A DNA stretch of 59,102 nucleotides from Planctomycetota bacterium. Its GTDB lineage: Bacteria; Planctomycetota; B15-G4. Shown one piece after another: positions 44,543 through 54,021 of this stretch; positions within the stretch are counted from its first letter, which is position 1, and each line of letters opens with the position of its first letter. The translations under genes were made by a program, and so were the position numbers. The notes beneath the pieces are model-generated. The model was not told where the DNA came from, ran no database searches, and saw only the letters and a program-made list of their open reading frames with translations. The stretch covers positions 1-59,102 of the forward strand of contig JAJDER010000108.1 in assembly GCA_029259725.1 (NCBI GenBank), written 5' to 3'.

Positions 44543-45814
44543 ATGAGCAGGATCGTGGTGGCTTTCTCGGGCGGGCTGGACACGTCCTTCTGCGCCGTGT
44601 GGCTGGCGGAGCAGGGGCACGAGGTCGTGACCGCCTGTGTGGACACGGGGGGCTTCTCGGACGAGGAGCTGGTCGTGATCGCGGAGCGGGCGGCTGCGTT
44701 GGGTGTGGCGCAGCACCGCAGCATCGACGCGCGCGCGGACGTGTACGAGCGCTTCGTGTCGTGGCTGATCCGCGGGAACGTGCTGCGCGGCGGGGTCTAC
44801 CCGTTGTCCGTCGGATGTGAGCGCGTGGCCCAGGCCGAGGCCGTGGCACGCTTCGCCACCGAGATCGGAGCCGATGGCGTGGCGCACGGGTCCACCGGTG
44901 CCGGCAACGATCAGGTGCGCTTCGACGTGGCCCTCGCCGCCACCGCGCCGGACCTGTCGGTGCACGCGCCGATCCGCGAGCTCAACTGGTCGCGGGCGCA
45001 GGAGCAGGCCTGGCTCACCGAGCGCGGGGTGCACGTCGACGACGCGACGGTGGCGTACTCGCTGAACGCAGGCCTCTTCGGCACGACGATCGGCGGCAGC
45101 GAGACCCACGACTCGTGGCAGGTGCCGCCCGAGTCGGCCTACACCATGACGGATTCACCCACCGACACGACGGCCGAGCCCGAGGAGCTGGTCCTCGGCT
45201 TCGAGCAGGGCCTGCCGGTCTCGCTGGACGGCGCGCACATGTCGGGCACCGCGCTCATCGCGGCGCTCAACGCGCGCGGCAAGCCGCACGGCGTGGGGCG
45301 GGGCCTGCACCTGGGCGACACGATCCTCGGCGTGAAGGGGCGCATCGCCTTCGAGGCTCCCGGACCGGTGATGCTGATCACCGCGCACCGCGAGCTCGGC
45401 AAGCTGGTCCAGACGAAGTGGCAGCAGCACTGGTGCGAGCAGGTCGGCTCGTTCTACGGGACCCTGCTCCATGAGGGGCTCTTCCACGATCCGGTCATGC
45501 GCGACCTCGAGGCGCTGCTGGGGTCGGTCAACACCTGCGTCACCGGGCAGGTGCGGTTGCGTCTGCACGCCGGCAAGCATGAGGTGGTCGGTGTGCGCTC
45601 GCCGCACTCGTTGATGGACGCCGGTGTCGCCACCTACGGCGAGGGCGCGGTGCTCTTCACGGGTGCCGAGGCCGCCGGCTTCGCGCGCATCCATGGCTTG
45701 CAGGCGGTGCTGGCCGCACGTCGCGATCAGCGCCAGGACCTGACCCTCACGCCTCCGCCCGAAGTGACCACCGGGACCGCGCCGCACGGCCATCCCAGGG
45801 AGCAGTCGTCATGA
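44543..45814 (+). CDS. argG: Argininosuccinate synthase
   Basis: Joins citrulline and aspartate with ATP. From ATG 44543 it has 423 residues: the N-type ATP pyrophosphatase P-loop VVAFSGGLDTSFCA near residue 10, CVDTGGF, HGSTGAGNDQVRFD and the citrulline-binding SVGCERVAQAEAV region. A GAAGAG site precedes the ATG, and the stop overlaps the next gene by 4 nt. First gene of the eight-gene arginine operon. Confidence 0.95.
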   Translation: MSRIVVAFSGGLDTSFCAVWLAEQGHEVVTACVDTGGFSDEELVVIAERAAALGVAQHRSIDARADVYERFVSWLIRGNVLRGGVYPLSVGCERVAQAEAVARFATEIGADGVAHGSTGAGNDQVRFDVALAATAPDLSVHAPIRELNWSRAQEQAWLTERGVHVDDATVAYSLNAGLFGTTIGGSETHDSWQVPPESAYTMTDSPTDTTAEPEELVLGFEQGLPVSLDGAHMSGTALIAALNARGKPHGVGRGLHLGDTILGVKGRIAFEAPGPVMLITAHRELGKLVQTKWQQHWCEQVGSFYGTLLHEGLFHDPVMRDLEALLGSVNTCVTGQVRLRLHAGKHEVVGVRSPHSLMDAGVATYGEGAVLFTGAEAAGFARIHGLQAVLAARRDQRQDLTLTPPPEVTTGTAPHGHPREQSS

Positions 45815-46908
45815 AGATCCGTCCGCACAAGATCGGCTCGGTCGTGGGCCGGCTCCGGCTGCCCGAGCAGGTCGACATCAGCCGGATCGTCGAGGCGCGC
45901 TCGGGGCAGGTGCTGGTCGTGCGCGCGCTGGAGGAGAAGCGTGTCTACGACGTCATCGAACTCACCACCGGGCGCATGGCCCACGTGGGCAAGGGCGACG
46001 TGATCATCGGGGCGCTCGGTCGGCGGGACGCCCTGCGTGGATTCGTGGGTCGCGTCCCCGAGTCGATCACCGCCGGCGACACGCTGCACCTGCTCAACCT
46101 GGGCGGCGTGCTCGGGGCGGCCGTCAGCGAGAACAAGGACGTGGGCCATCCGCTCCGCGTCGAGGTGCTGGGCATGGTGCTCCGGAACGGACGAGGCGTG
46201 AACATCGCCGACGATGCCGTGCCGGAGCCGCCGGCCGACGCGCCCATGCCGCCGGTCCTCGTCGTCTCCGGCACCTGCATGAACAGCGGCAAGACCTACG
46301 CGGCCTGCGAGCTGATCTCGGGCCTCACGGCGCGCGGCTACGCGGTCGGGGGCGCCAAGCTCACCGGCGTGGCGGCCCAGCGCGATGTGCTCAGCATGGG
46401 CGATCACGGCGCCGTCGCGACGCTGTCGTTCCGCGACATCGGCCTGCCGAGCACCGCCGGCCTCGCCGACGTGGCGCCGGCGGCGATCCGCGTGCTGCGC
46501 TCGGTGCAGGCCGAAGCGACGACGCATCTGGACTGCATCGTGGCCGAGATGGGTGACGGCATCATCGGCGCGTACGGCGTCGACACGATCCTGCAAGACG
46601 CCGACTTCCGCGCGATGATCAGCGCCCACGTCCTCTGCGCCAACGATCTGGTGGCGGCCTGGGGCGGCGTGCAATGGCTCGCCGCCCGGGGACTCGAGGT
46701 CGACGTGGTGGCCGGCCCGGCGACGGACAACAGCGTCGGCGAGACCTATGTGACAGGCGAGCTGGGCCTGGCCGCGGCGAACGCGCGGACGGACCCGTCG
46801 CTGCTCGTGGACCTGATCGAGCGGGCCGCGTTCCAGCGCGCCCTGTCCGGTGGCCGGGATGGTGGCGCGCACGCCGCCGACGGCGCGGCCTCCGGAGGTG
46901 CGTCGTGA
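45811..46908 (+). CDS. P-loop protein of unknown function in the arginine operon
   Basis: A 365-residue protein placed in frame between argG and argC with 4-nt overlaps on both sides, so firmly part of the operon. The N-terminal 150 residues look like a small beta domain (RIVEARSGQVLVVRALE). A Walker A motif, GTCMNSGKT at residues 154-162, is followed by helices and by DCIVAEMGDGIIGAYG, a DTB synthetase/MobB-like arrangement. From memory the nearest named group is the DUF1611 type of P-loop proteins, which I hold weakly. No GNAT acyltransferase motif, so it is not an obvious ArgA. Perhaps an ATP-dependent step or regulator of arginine synthesis. Confidence 0.75.
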   Translation: MKIRPHKIGSVVGRLRLPEQVDISRIVEARSGQVLVVRALEEKRVYDVIELTTGRMAHVGKGDVIIGALGRRDALRGFVGRVPESITAGDTLHLLNLGGVLGAAVSENKDVGHPLRVEVLGMVLRNGRGVNIADDAVPEPPADAPMPPVLVVSGTCMNSGKTYAACELISGLTARGYAVGGAKLTGVAAQRDVLSMGDHGAVATLSFRDIGLPSTAGLADVAPAAIRVLRSVQAEATTHLDCIVAEMGDGIIGAYGVDTILQDADFRAMISAHVLCANDLVAAWGGVQWLAARGLEVDVVAGPATDNSVGETYVTGELGLAAANARTDPSLLVDLIERAAFQRALSGGRDGGAHAADGAASGGAS

Positions 46909-47921
46909 TCCGCACCGCGATCGTGGGGGGCACCGGCTACGGGGGCATGGAGCTCCTGCGCTGGCTGCTCGCCCATCCGGGCGCCGAGGTCACGACCATC
47001 ACCAGCCGGACCGAGACCGGCGCGGTGGGGGATGTCCATCCGCACCTGGCGGGCTTCACCGAGCTGGCCTTCACCCGGGACCGCGCCCGCGACCTGGCCA
47101 GGACCAACGACGTGCTCTTCTTCGCCACGCCCCATGGCGTCGCGGCCAACGAAGCCCGCGACGTGCTGGCCGCCTCGCCGGACGTGAAGGTGGTGGACCT
47201 GTCGGGCGACTTCCGGCTCGGCGACGGTGCGGCGTATCGGGAGCACTACGGCAAGGACCATCCGCACCCCGACTTGCTCGGCAAGGTGCCGTACGGACTC
47301 GCCGAGGCCGGCCGGCGCGAGGAGATCGCCGGCGCCCGGCTGGTGGCCAACCCGGGCTGCCACGCGCTGGCCTCGATCCTGTCGCTCTGGCCCCTGCACC
47401 AGGCGGGCCTCGTGGCGGGACGCGTGTCCACGGTGAGCGTGACCGGGTCGTCGGGATCCGGCGCGCACGCGAGCGCGGGGACGCATCACCCGGAGCGCTT
47501 CGGCAACTTCAGGGCCTACAAGCCTCTGGCGCACCAGCACGCGCCCGAGATCGAGCGCAGCCTGCACGGGGACGTGACCGTGGACTTCGTGCCGCACAGC
47601 GCTCCGTTCGCGCGCGGTATCCACGTCACCTCCTTCGTGCCGCTGCTACCCGGCACCGAGCAGGCCGCGACGGATGCCGTCGCGAGCTGGGCCGGGTCCG
47701 AGCCCTTCGTGCGCCTCGCGAAGGGGACGCCGCAGGTCCGTGCGGTGGTCGGGACCAACCTGGTGGATGTCGCGGTGACGGCGCGGGACGGCGTGGCCTG
47801 CGTGTTCGTCGCCATCGACAACCTGGGCAAGGGCATGGCCGGCACGGCCGTGCAGAACATGAACCTGATGTGCGGTCGGCCCGAGACCGAGGGCCTGCTC
47901 CGGCCGGGGATGGGACTGTGA
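46905..47921 (+). CDS. argC: N-acetyl-gamma-glutamyl-phosphate reductase
   Basis: NADPH-dependent third step of arginine synthesis. GTG 46905 overlaps the preceding stop codon and has GGAGG ten bases upstream, giving 338 residues. The dinucleotide motif is IVGGTGYGGMEL, the catalytic Cys152 lies in NPGCHA, and DLSGDFRL and VDNLGKGMAGTAVQN-type segments (AIDNLGKGMAGTA) are conserved. The frame open upstream to 46674 is a shadow of the P-loop gene. Confidence 0.95.
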   Translation: MIRTAIVGGTGYGGMELLRWLLAHPGAEVTTITSRTETGAVGDVHPHLAGFTELAFTRDRARDLARTNDVLFFATPHGVAANEARDVLAASPDVKVVDLSGDFRLGDGAAYREHYGKDHPHPDLLGKVPYGLAEAGRREEIAGARLVANPGCHALASILSLWPLHQAGLVAGRVSTVSVTGSSGSGAHASAGTHHPERFGNFRAYKPLAHQHAPEIERSLHGDVTVDFVPHSAPFARGIHVTSFVPLLPGTEQAATDAVASWAGSEPFVRLAKGTPQVRAVVGTNLVDVAVTARDGVACVFVAIDNLGKGMAGTAVQNMNLMCGRPETEGLLRPGMGL

Positions 47922-49231
47922 AGGACCCGGACGACACACCGGCCACGAGCGTCCTGGGCGCCGCCCTGCCCACCACGACCGCGGCGATCCGCGCTGCCGA
48001 GGACGCCTGGCAGGTGCCGACCTACGCCAAGCTCCCGGTGGCGCTGGTGCGCGGGCAGGGCAGCTTCGTCTGGGACGCGGACGGCGTGCGCTACCTCGAC
48101 CTCTACGGCGGGCACTGCGTGGCCAGTGTCGGCCATGGCCATCCGGCGGTCGTCGCCGCCCTGCGCGAACAGGCCGGACGGCTGCTCTTCTACAGCAACG
48201 TCGCCTACAGCGATACGCGCGCCCTGGCCGCGCAACGCGTCGCAGCCCTGGCGCCCGAGGGCCTGCGCCGCGTGTTCTTCTGCAACAGCGGCACCGAGGC
48301 CAACGAGGTCGCTCTCAAGATCGCGCGGCGGCACACCGGTCGGCAGACCGTGCTCTCCATGGCGGACGGCTTCCACGGTCGCACGCTGGGCGCCCTCGGA
48401 GCGACGGGCTCGGCCAGCTACCGCCACCCGACCTACTGCACGCCCGAGCAGCACGTGCACGTGACCTACGGAGAGCTTGCGGCCGTGGCCGGGGCCTTCT
48501 CCGAGGCCGCCGCGGCGGGCGCGCCGCTGGCGGCCGTGATGCTCGAGCCGATCCCCTCCATGGGCGGCATCCGGCGCGCGCCGGACGACTACTTCGCGGG
48601 CCTGGCCGACCTCTGCCACCGGCACGGCGCGCTGTTGATCTACGACGAGGTCCAGTCCGGCTTCGGCCGGACCGGCACGCCGTTCCTGGGCGACTCGTTG
48701 GCCAGGCCGGACCTGATCACGGGCGCCAAGGGCGCGGCGGGCGGGTTCCCGGCGGGAGTGGTGCTGGTGCGCGAGGACATCGCCGACGCGATCCGTCCCG
48801 GCGAACACGGCACCACCTTCGGCGGCGGTCCCCTGGCCTGCGCGGCCTTGGCCGCCACCGCGGGCGTGATCGTCGACGAGGACCTCCCGGCCCACGCCGC
48901 GGAACTCGGGTCCTGGTTGATCGGGCAGCTCTCGGCCCTGGCGGGGGTGCGCTCGGTGGGAGGCCAGGGCCTGCTGCTGGGCATCGACCTCGACCGGCCG
49001 GCGAAGCCCGTCGTGGCCGCGCTGCGCGAGCAGCACCACGTGCTCACCGGCGGCTGCTCCGATCTCTGTCAGATCCGGCTCATGCCGCCGCTGGTCCTGA
49101 CCCGCGAGGAGGTGACCCCGTTCGTGGGTGCTCTGCAGCAGGTGCTGGCCGCGGGCGTCGGCCTCCCGGAGGATGTGCGGTCCACCCCCGAGCCCGCGGA
49201 CCAGACGTCCGCCCAGGAGACCGGACCATGA
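47918..49231 (+). CDS. argD: Acetylornithine/acyl-ornithine aminotransferase
   Basis: PLP-dependent class III aminotransferase converting N-acyl-glutamate semialdehyde to N-acyl-ornithine. GTG 47918 overlaps the argC stop codon (GTGA); 437 residues. Motifs: FFCNSGTEANEVALK, DGFHGRTLGALGAT, LLIYDEVQSGFGRTG, the PLP Lys271 in ITGAKGAAGGFP and TFGGGPLAC. Activity toward acetyl- or succinyl-ornithine cannot be distinguished from sequence. Confidence 0.93.
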   Translation: MKDPDDTPATSVLGAALPTTTAAIRAAEDAWQVPTYAKLPVALVRGQGSFVWDADGVRYLDLYGGHCVASVGHGHPAVVAALREQAGRLLFYSNVAYSDTRALAAQRVAALAPEGLRRVFFCNSGTEANEVALKIARRHTGRQTVLSMADGFHGRTLGALGATGSASYRHPTYCTPEQHVHVTYGELAAVAGAFSEAAAAGAPLAAVMLEPIPSMGGIRRAPDDYFAGLADLCHRHGALLIYDEVQSGFGRTGTPFLGDSLARPDLITGAKGAAGGFPAGVVLVREDIADAIRPGEHGTTFGGGPLACAALAATAGVIVDEDLPAHAAELGSWLIGQLSALAGVRSVGGQGLLLGIDLDRPAKPVVAALREQHHVLTGGCSDLCQIRLMPPLVLTREEVTPFVGALQQVLAAGVGLPEDVRSTPEPADQTSAQETGP

Positions 49232-50280
49232 GCGTCGGTGATGTCGCGACGTCGAACGACCTGAAGCACCTGCTGTCCCTGCGGGACCTCGACCACGACG
49301 AGTGGGAGAAGCTCCTGCATCACGCGCAGCTCCTGGCCGGCCCGCGCGGTCGGGAGCCGCTCCTGGCCGGCAGGCGCTTCGGGCAGATCTTCCTGAACCC
49401 GTCGCTGCGGACACGCACGGCGTTCGAGGTGGCCTGCTGGGATCTCGGTGCGCACGCGGTGTACCTGCAGCCCGGCACGGGCCTCTGGGAACTCGAGTAC
49501 CGCAAGGACGTCTCGATGACGGGCGCGGCCGCCGAGCACGTCCAGGAGGCCATCGGTGTCCTCGGGCGCATGCTCGATGGTATCGGCATGCGCTCCTTCG
49601 CCGAGATGGAGGATGCCGCCGAGGACGCCGAAGACCCGGTCCTGTCCGCCGTCGCGGCGGCGAGTTCGGTGCCGGTGCTCAACCTCGAGTCGGCCATGGA
49701 CCACCCGCACCAGGGCCTGGCCGATGCGCTGACGCTGCGCCGCCACCTCGGGGACGCGCGGCGCCCGGCCCGGAAGGTCAAGGTCGTCGTGCGCTGGGCG
49801 CCGCACGTCAAGCCGCTGCCGATGGCCGTGCCCCACGCGGCGGTGCTGGCCTTCGCGCGCGACGGGCACGAGGTCGTGCTCGCTCACCCGTCGGGTTGCG
49901 GGTTGGATGGTGGCGTGCTCAGCCGGGCGGTCGAGTTGGCCGGCGAGGCCGGCGGTTCGATCGAGGTCATGCACGACAAGGACGCGGCCATGGACGGCGC
50001 GAAAGTGGTCTACGCCAAGAGCTGGGGCCCACGATACCTGTACGGCAAGCAGGACGCGGCCTGCGCGTTCCTCTCCGATCACCTGGACTGGATGGTGACG
50101 GCCGACGACATGGCGCGCACCGACGACGGCGCCTTCATGCACTGCCTCCCGGTGCGGCGCGGGCTCGTGGTCGAGGACGCGGTGCTGGATTCGTCACGCT
50201 CGCTCGTGCTCGAACAGGGCAGCGCGCGGCTCGACGTGCAGAAGGCCACGCTGTGTCGCGCCATGGGCGTGGAGCCGTAG
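49228..50280 (+). CDS. argF': N-acyl-L-ornithine carbamoyltransferase (acetyl- or succinyl-specific)
   Basis: Replaces ornithine carbamoyltransferase in organisms that carbamoylate acylated ornithine. The 350 residues include the carbamoyl-phosphate loop FLNPSLRTRTAFE at 55-67, VVYAKSWGPRYLYG, and the HCLPVRRG at 305 onward, all more like the Xanthomonas and Bacteroides enzymes than classic OTCase. At the position equal to Glu92 of the Xanthomonas acetyl enzyme there is Ala102 (in AAAEH); small residues or Pro there favour N-succinyl-ornithine. The carboxylated Lys302 of Xanthomonas appears as Val. ATG 49228 overlaps argD by 4 nt. Confidence 0.9.
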   Translation: MSVGDVATSNDLKHLLSLRDLDHDEWEKLLHHAQLLAGPRGREPLLAGRRFGQIFLNPSLRTRTAFEVACWDLGAHAVYLQPGTGLWELEYRKDVSMTGAAAEHVQEAIGVLGRMLDGIGMRSFAEMEDAAEDAEDPVLSAVAAASSVPVLNLESAMDHPHQGLADALTLRRHLGDARRPARKVKVVVRWAPHVKPLPMAVPHAAVLAFARDGHEVVLAHPSGCGLDGGVLSRAVELAGEAGGSIEVMHDKDAAMDGAKVVYAKSWGPRYLYGKQDAACAFLSDHLDWMVTADDMARTDDGAFMHCLPVRRGLVVEDAVLDSSRSLVLEQGSARLDVQKATLCRAMGVEP

Positions 50281-50282
50281 CG

Positions 50283-51329
50283 GTGGCCGTGAAGGAACAG
50301 TTGCTGCTGAGGATCCTCAAGCAGGCGTTGCCCTATCTGCGGCGCCACCGCGGCCAGGTCATGGTCGTGAAGCTGGGGGGCGAGATCGCGGCCAACACCG
50401 AGGCGCTGCGCTCGTTGGCCGAGGACATCTCGCTGCTGTCCCACGTCGGCATCCGTTGCGTGGTCGTGCACGGCGGCGGGCCGCAGGCCACCGAGCTGTC
50501 ACGTCGACTCGGCATGGTGCCGACCCTGGTGCAGGGCCGGCGCGTGACCGATGACCAGACGCTCGACGTGGCCAAGATGGTCTTCGCCGGGAAGATCAAC
50601 GTGGACATCACCTCGGCCTTGCGCACCCAGGGCGTCCAGGCCGTGGGCATGAGCGGCGTGGCGGCGGACATCCTGCACGCCGCGCGCCGCGCGCCGACCG
50701 AGATCACGGACGAGGTCACGGGCGAGAAGAGCATGGTCGACTTCGGCCACGTCGGCGACATCACGAGCGTGAACACCGGCGTGCTCTCGCTGCTGATGGA
50801 GAACGGCTACGTGCCGGTGCTCTCGAGCCTGGGGAGCGATGGCGACGGCAACATCCTGAACATCAACGCCGACACGGTGTCGGCGGCGGTCGCCGCGGAC
50901 CTGCAGGCCGGCAAGCTGATCATCCTCACGAGCGTGGCCGGTGTGCTGGCGGACAAGCAGGATCCGGACAGCCTGGTGTCGCTGCTCACCGTCGGGCAGG
51001 TGAACGAAGCGCTGTCGACGGGCGCGATCGCGGGCGGCATGCGGCCCAAGCTCGCCGCCTTGGCACGAGCGGTCGCGACCGGTGTGGGCCGCGGACACAT
51101 CTTGTCCGGGTTGCAGCACGGGTCGCTGCTGCTGGAGCTGTTCACGCGCGCGGGCGCCGGCACGCTGATCGTCCGCGAGGACGACCAGGCCGCCCATCGG
51201 GCACCGAGCACGCTGCCGTTCGGGGCACGGACGCCGATGACGGAGGACGCAGCACGCGAGGTCGCGGCACCCGAGGCCGGGGCACCCGAGGTCGCACCCC
51301 CGCCGGGCCAGGGCGAGACGGCGCCATGA
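50283..51329 (+). CDS. argB: Acetylglutamate kinase
   Basis: Phosphorylates N-acetylglutamate. From GTG 50283, 348 residues. KLGGEIAAN, VVVHGGGPQATEL, the DVDITSALR-type centre (INVDITSAL), VGDITSVN and IAGGMRPKLAALARAV are diagnostic. A C-terminal tail of about 45 residues with Ala/Pro/Glu repeats (EVAAPEAGAPEVAPP) extends beyond the family length of ~290. No ArgA-like GNAT domain is fused. It starts 2 bp after argF' and overlaps argE by 4 nt. Confidence 0.94.
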   Translation: MAVKEQLLLRILKQALPYLRRHRGQVMVVKLGGEIAANTEALRSLAEDISLLSHVGIRCVVVHGGGPQATELSRRLGMVPTLVQGRRVTDDQTLDVAKMVFAGKINVDITSALRTQGVQAVGMSGVAADILHAARRAPTEITDEVTGEKSMVDFGHVGDITSVNTGVLSLLMENGYVPVLSSLGSDGDGNILNINADTVSAAVAADLQAGKLIILTSVAGVLADKQDPDSLVSLLTVGQVNEALSTGAIAGGMRPKLAALARAVATGVGRGHILSGLQHGSLLLELFTRAGAGTLIVREDDQAAHRAPSTLPFGARTPMTEDAAREVAAPEAGAPEVAPPPGQGETAP

Positions 51330-52423
51330 GCGCGGTCATCGACCTGCTGCGCGAGCTCGTCGCCATCCCGTCGGTGTCGGGCAGCGAGGAAGCCTGTCGT
51401 GACCATCTCGGCGGCTGGCTCGCGCGTCACGGCATCGAGCCCACCGTCGTCGGTCGCAACCTGCTGGCGAGCGTCGAGGGCACGGCGGGGCCTGCGGCGG
51501 GCGTCGGCCGCGGGTTGCTGCTGTGCTCCCACTATGACGTGGTGCCGGTGGGGCCGGGCTGGACCCGTGAGCCCTGGGATGCGGCCTTGGAGGACGGCAA
51601 GGTCTTCGGCCGCGGCAGCAACGACGCCAAGAGTGCCATCGCCGCCATGGCGGTGGCGGCCACGCAGCTGGCCCCGGCCTCGTTCTCGGGTCGGCTCGCG
51701 CTGGCCTTCGTGTGCGATGAGGAGACCGGCGGCGAAGGGATCGAGGCCTGCCTCGAGCACCTGCCGGCCTGCACGGCCACGGTGGTCGGTGAACCCACGC
51801 AGCTCGACGTGTGCCGCGGGCAGCGCGGACTGTTCAAGGGTTCCGTGGTCGTGACCGGCCGCCAGTGCCATGCCTCGCGACCCTGGGAAGGCGTCAACGC
51901 GATCGAGATCGCCGCGCGCGACGTGCTCGCGATCCAGGGCCTCGCCGCGCGCTTCGGAGAGCCGGACGAGCTGCTCGGGCCGGCCACGCTGCAGGCCACG
52001 GTCATCGCGGGGGGCACGCGCAGCAACGTGCTCCCGGGCGAGTGCTCGATCGAACTCGACGGACGGCCCACACCCGGCTGCGACAACGAGACCATGCTGG
52101 CCCTGCTGCGGCAAGTGGTGCAGGGCGACGTCCGTGTGCGCAGCATGCGTTACACGCCGGTGGTCACGCCGCCCGACCACGAGATCGTCGCCGCCGCGCA
52201 AGCCGCGAGCCCGAGTGACGTGATGCGCGGTTTCGGTGGCGTGTCGGACCTGTTCCACCTGCGGCACCTGCCCGGCGTGGTCCTCGGGCCGGGCACGAGC
52301 GAGGCCAGCCACGCTCCCGACGAGTGGGTCGCCGTGGACCAGGTCGAGGCCGCCGTCGACACCTACGCCGGCATCGCGGGACACTACCTCGGCGCGCGGC
52401 GGCAGCAGGAAGCCTGCGCATGA
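51326..52423 (+). CDS. argE: M20 acyl-ornithine/acyl-citrulline deacetylase
   Basis: Zinc hydrolase of the M20 family, 365 residues. Metal ligands and catalytic residues are in LLLCSHYDVVPVG, GRGSNDAKSAIAAM and CDEETGGEG; VVGEPT and GRQCHASRPWEGVNAI follow. With the acyl-ornithine carbamoyltransferase upstream, its expected substrate is acyl-citrulline, not acyl-ornithine. ATG within the 4-nt overlap with argB; argH follows in the same way. Confidence 0.9.
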   Translation: MSAVIDLLRELVAIPSVSGSEEACRDHLGGWLARHGIEPTVVGRNLLASVEGTAGPAAGVGRGLLLCSHYDVVPVGPGWTREPWDAALEDGKVFGRGSNDAKSAIAAMAVAATQLAPASFSGRLALAFVCDEETGGEGIEACLEHLPACTATVVGEPTQLDVCRGQRGLFKGSVVVTGRQCHASRPWEGVNAIEIAARDVLAIQGLAARFGEPDELLGPATLQATVIAGGTRSNVLPGECSIELDGRPTPGCDNETMLALLRQVVQGDVRVRSMRYTPVVTPPDHEIVAAAQAASPSDVMRGFGGVSDLFHLRHLPGVVLGPGTSEASHAPDEWVAVDQVEAAVDTYAGIAGHYLGARRQQEACA

Positions 52424-53892
52424 GCGCGTCGGAATCCGATTCGACGCGGCGGCGTCGCGCGCGCAAGGCGGGTGCGTCCGGCATGCCGGGCTCGGGCGAT
52501 GCCACCGTCGGCGACGCGGGACTCTTGCGCGGTCGCTTCGTCGGCGGCGTGCATCCGGCCCTCGACCGCATCAACCGCAGCTTCAGCGTCGATCGGCGCA
52601 TGTGGCGCGAGGACATCGCCGGGAGCACGGCCCACGCCCGCATGCTGGGTGAGCAGGGCATCCTGCCCGCCAAGGCCGTGCGTCGCATCCACAAGGGTCT
52701 GGCGCAGGTCGCGCGGGAGTTCGAGGCCGGCACCTTCGTGGACCATCCCGAGGACGAGGACATCCACATGGCTGTGGAGCGTCGCCTCACCGAGCTGATC
52801 GGCGAGGACGGCAAGCGGCTCCACGCCGGGCGCAGCCGCAACGACCAGGTGGCCACGGACATGGCGCTCTACCTGCACGGCGCGCGCGAGCGGCTGACAC
52901 GCAAGGTGGTCGACGTGCAGGTCGCGCTGGTGGCCCTGGCCGCGCGCGACGGCGAACTCGTGCTGCCGTACTACACGCACCTGCAGCGGGCCCAACCGGT
53001 GCTGCTCGGGCACGTGCTCCTGGCCTGGGTCGAGATGCTCGAGGACGACCGCGCCGGACTGGCCGGACCCGCCGGCCGCGATCTGTGTCCGCTCGGCGCG
53101 GGTGCCGGCACCGGGACGACGTTCCCCCTGGATCGTCGCGCCACCGCGCGCGAGCTCGGCTTCGCGGGACCGACACGCAACAGCCTGGCCTCGGTCTCGT
53201 CTCGCCGTGAGGTCACCATGGCGGCCGCCACGATGGCCACCACGGCCACGACCCTCTCGCGCCTCGGCGCGGACCTGGTGCTGTGGTGCAGTCGGGAGTT
53301 CGGGTTCGCCCGGCTGGGCGACGCCGTGAGCACGGGCAGCTCGATCATGCCGCAGAAGCGCAACCCGGACGGCGCCGAGTTGCTGCGCGCGAAGGCCGTG
53401 GTGGTGTCGAGCTCGCTGAGCCGGTTGCTGGAGCTCCAGCGCGGCCTGCCGCTCGGCTACAGCAAGGACCTGCAGGAGGACAAGCCGGCGCTGTTCGAGG
53501 CCGAGGACACGCTGATGGACATGCTCGACGTGGCGCGGGCCATGCTCGAGGACGTGAGCTTCGATGGGGCGGCGATGTCGGCCGCGGTCGAGGATCCGCG
53601 CGGCTACCTGCTGGCCACCGAGGCCGCCGACTTCCTGGTGCGCCGGGGCGTCTCCTTCCGGGAGGCCCACGAGGCGGTCGGTGCCCTGGTGAGCGCGGCC
53701 GAGGCCCGCGGTGTCGGACTGGCCGACCTGCCGGACGAGGTCCTCACCGCGGCGCACGCGCGCTTCGACGGGACCCTGCGCGAAGTCCTCACGACGGGCG
53801 CGGCGCTGTCGGCCCGGAGCATCGTGGGCGGCACCGCACCGACGGCGGTCAGGCGGGAACTGGCCGCTTGGAAGCGTCGCCTGGGTCGTTAG
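52420..53892 (+). CDS. argH: Argininosuccinate lyase
   Basis: Splits argininosuccinate to arginine and fumarate; last step of the pathway and last gene of the operon. 490 residues, with an Arg/Ser-rich N-terminal extension of about 35 residues. HAGRSRNDQVATD, THLQRAQPVLLGH and the fumarase/aspartase signature GSSIMPQKRNPD are intact. Confidence 0.96.
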   Translation: MSASESDSTRRRRARKAGASGMPGSGDATVGDAGLLRGRFVGGVHPALDRINRSFSVDRRMWREDIAGSTAHARMLGEQGILPAKAVRRIHKGLAQVAREFEAGTFVDHPEDEDIHMAVERRLTELIGEDGKRLHAGRSRNDQVATDMALYLHGARERLTRKVVDVQVALVALAARDGELVLPYYTHLQRAQPVLLGHVLLAWVEMLEDDRAGLAGPAGRDLCPLGAGAGTGTTFPLDRRATARELGFAGPTRNSLASVSSRREVTMAAATMATTATTLSRLGADLVLWCSREFGFARLGDAVSTGSSIMPQKRNPDGAELLRAKAVVVSSSLSRLLELQRGLPLGYSKDLQEDKPALFEAEDTLMDMLDVARAMLEDVSFDGAAMSAAVEDPRGYLLATEAADFLVRRGVSFREAHEAVGALVSAAEARGVGLADLPDEVLTAAHARFDGTLREVLTTGAALSARSIVGGTAPTAVRRELAAWKRRLGR

Positions 53893-54021
53893 GCTGGCCC
53901 CCCTGCACCGGCGGGGAGGTTCTTCTCACCGCCTCTTGGTACCGACGTCCGTCAGCGGCCCAGGGAGGGCCGGAGAGCCGTGAGCGCGTTCCAGGCGCGA
54001 ATCCCGCAAGAAGGTCCCGTC

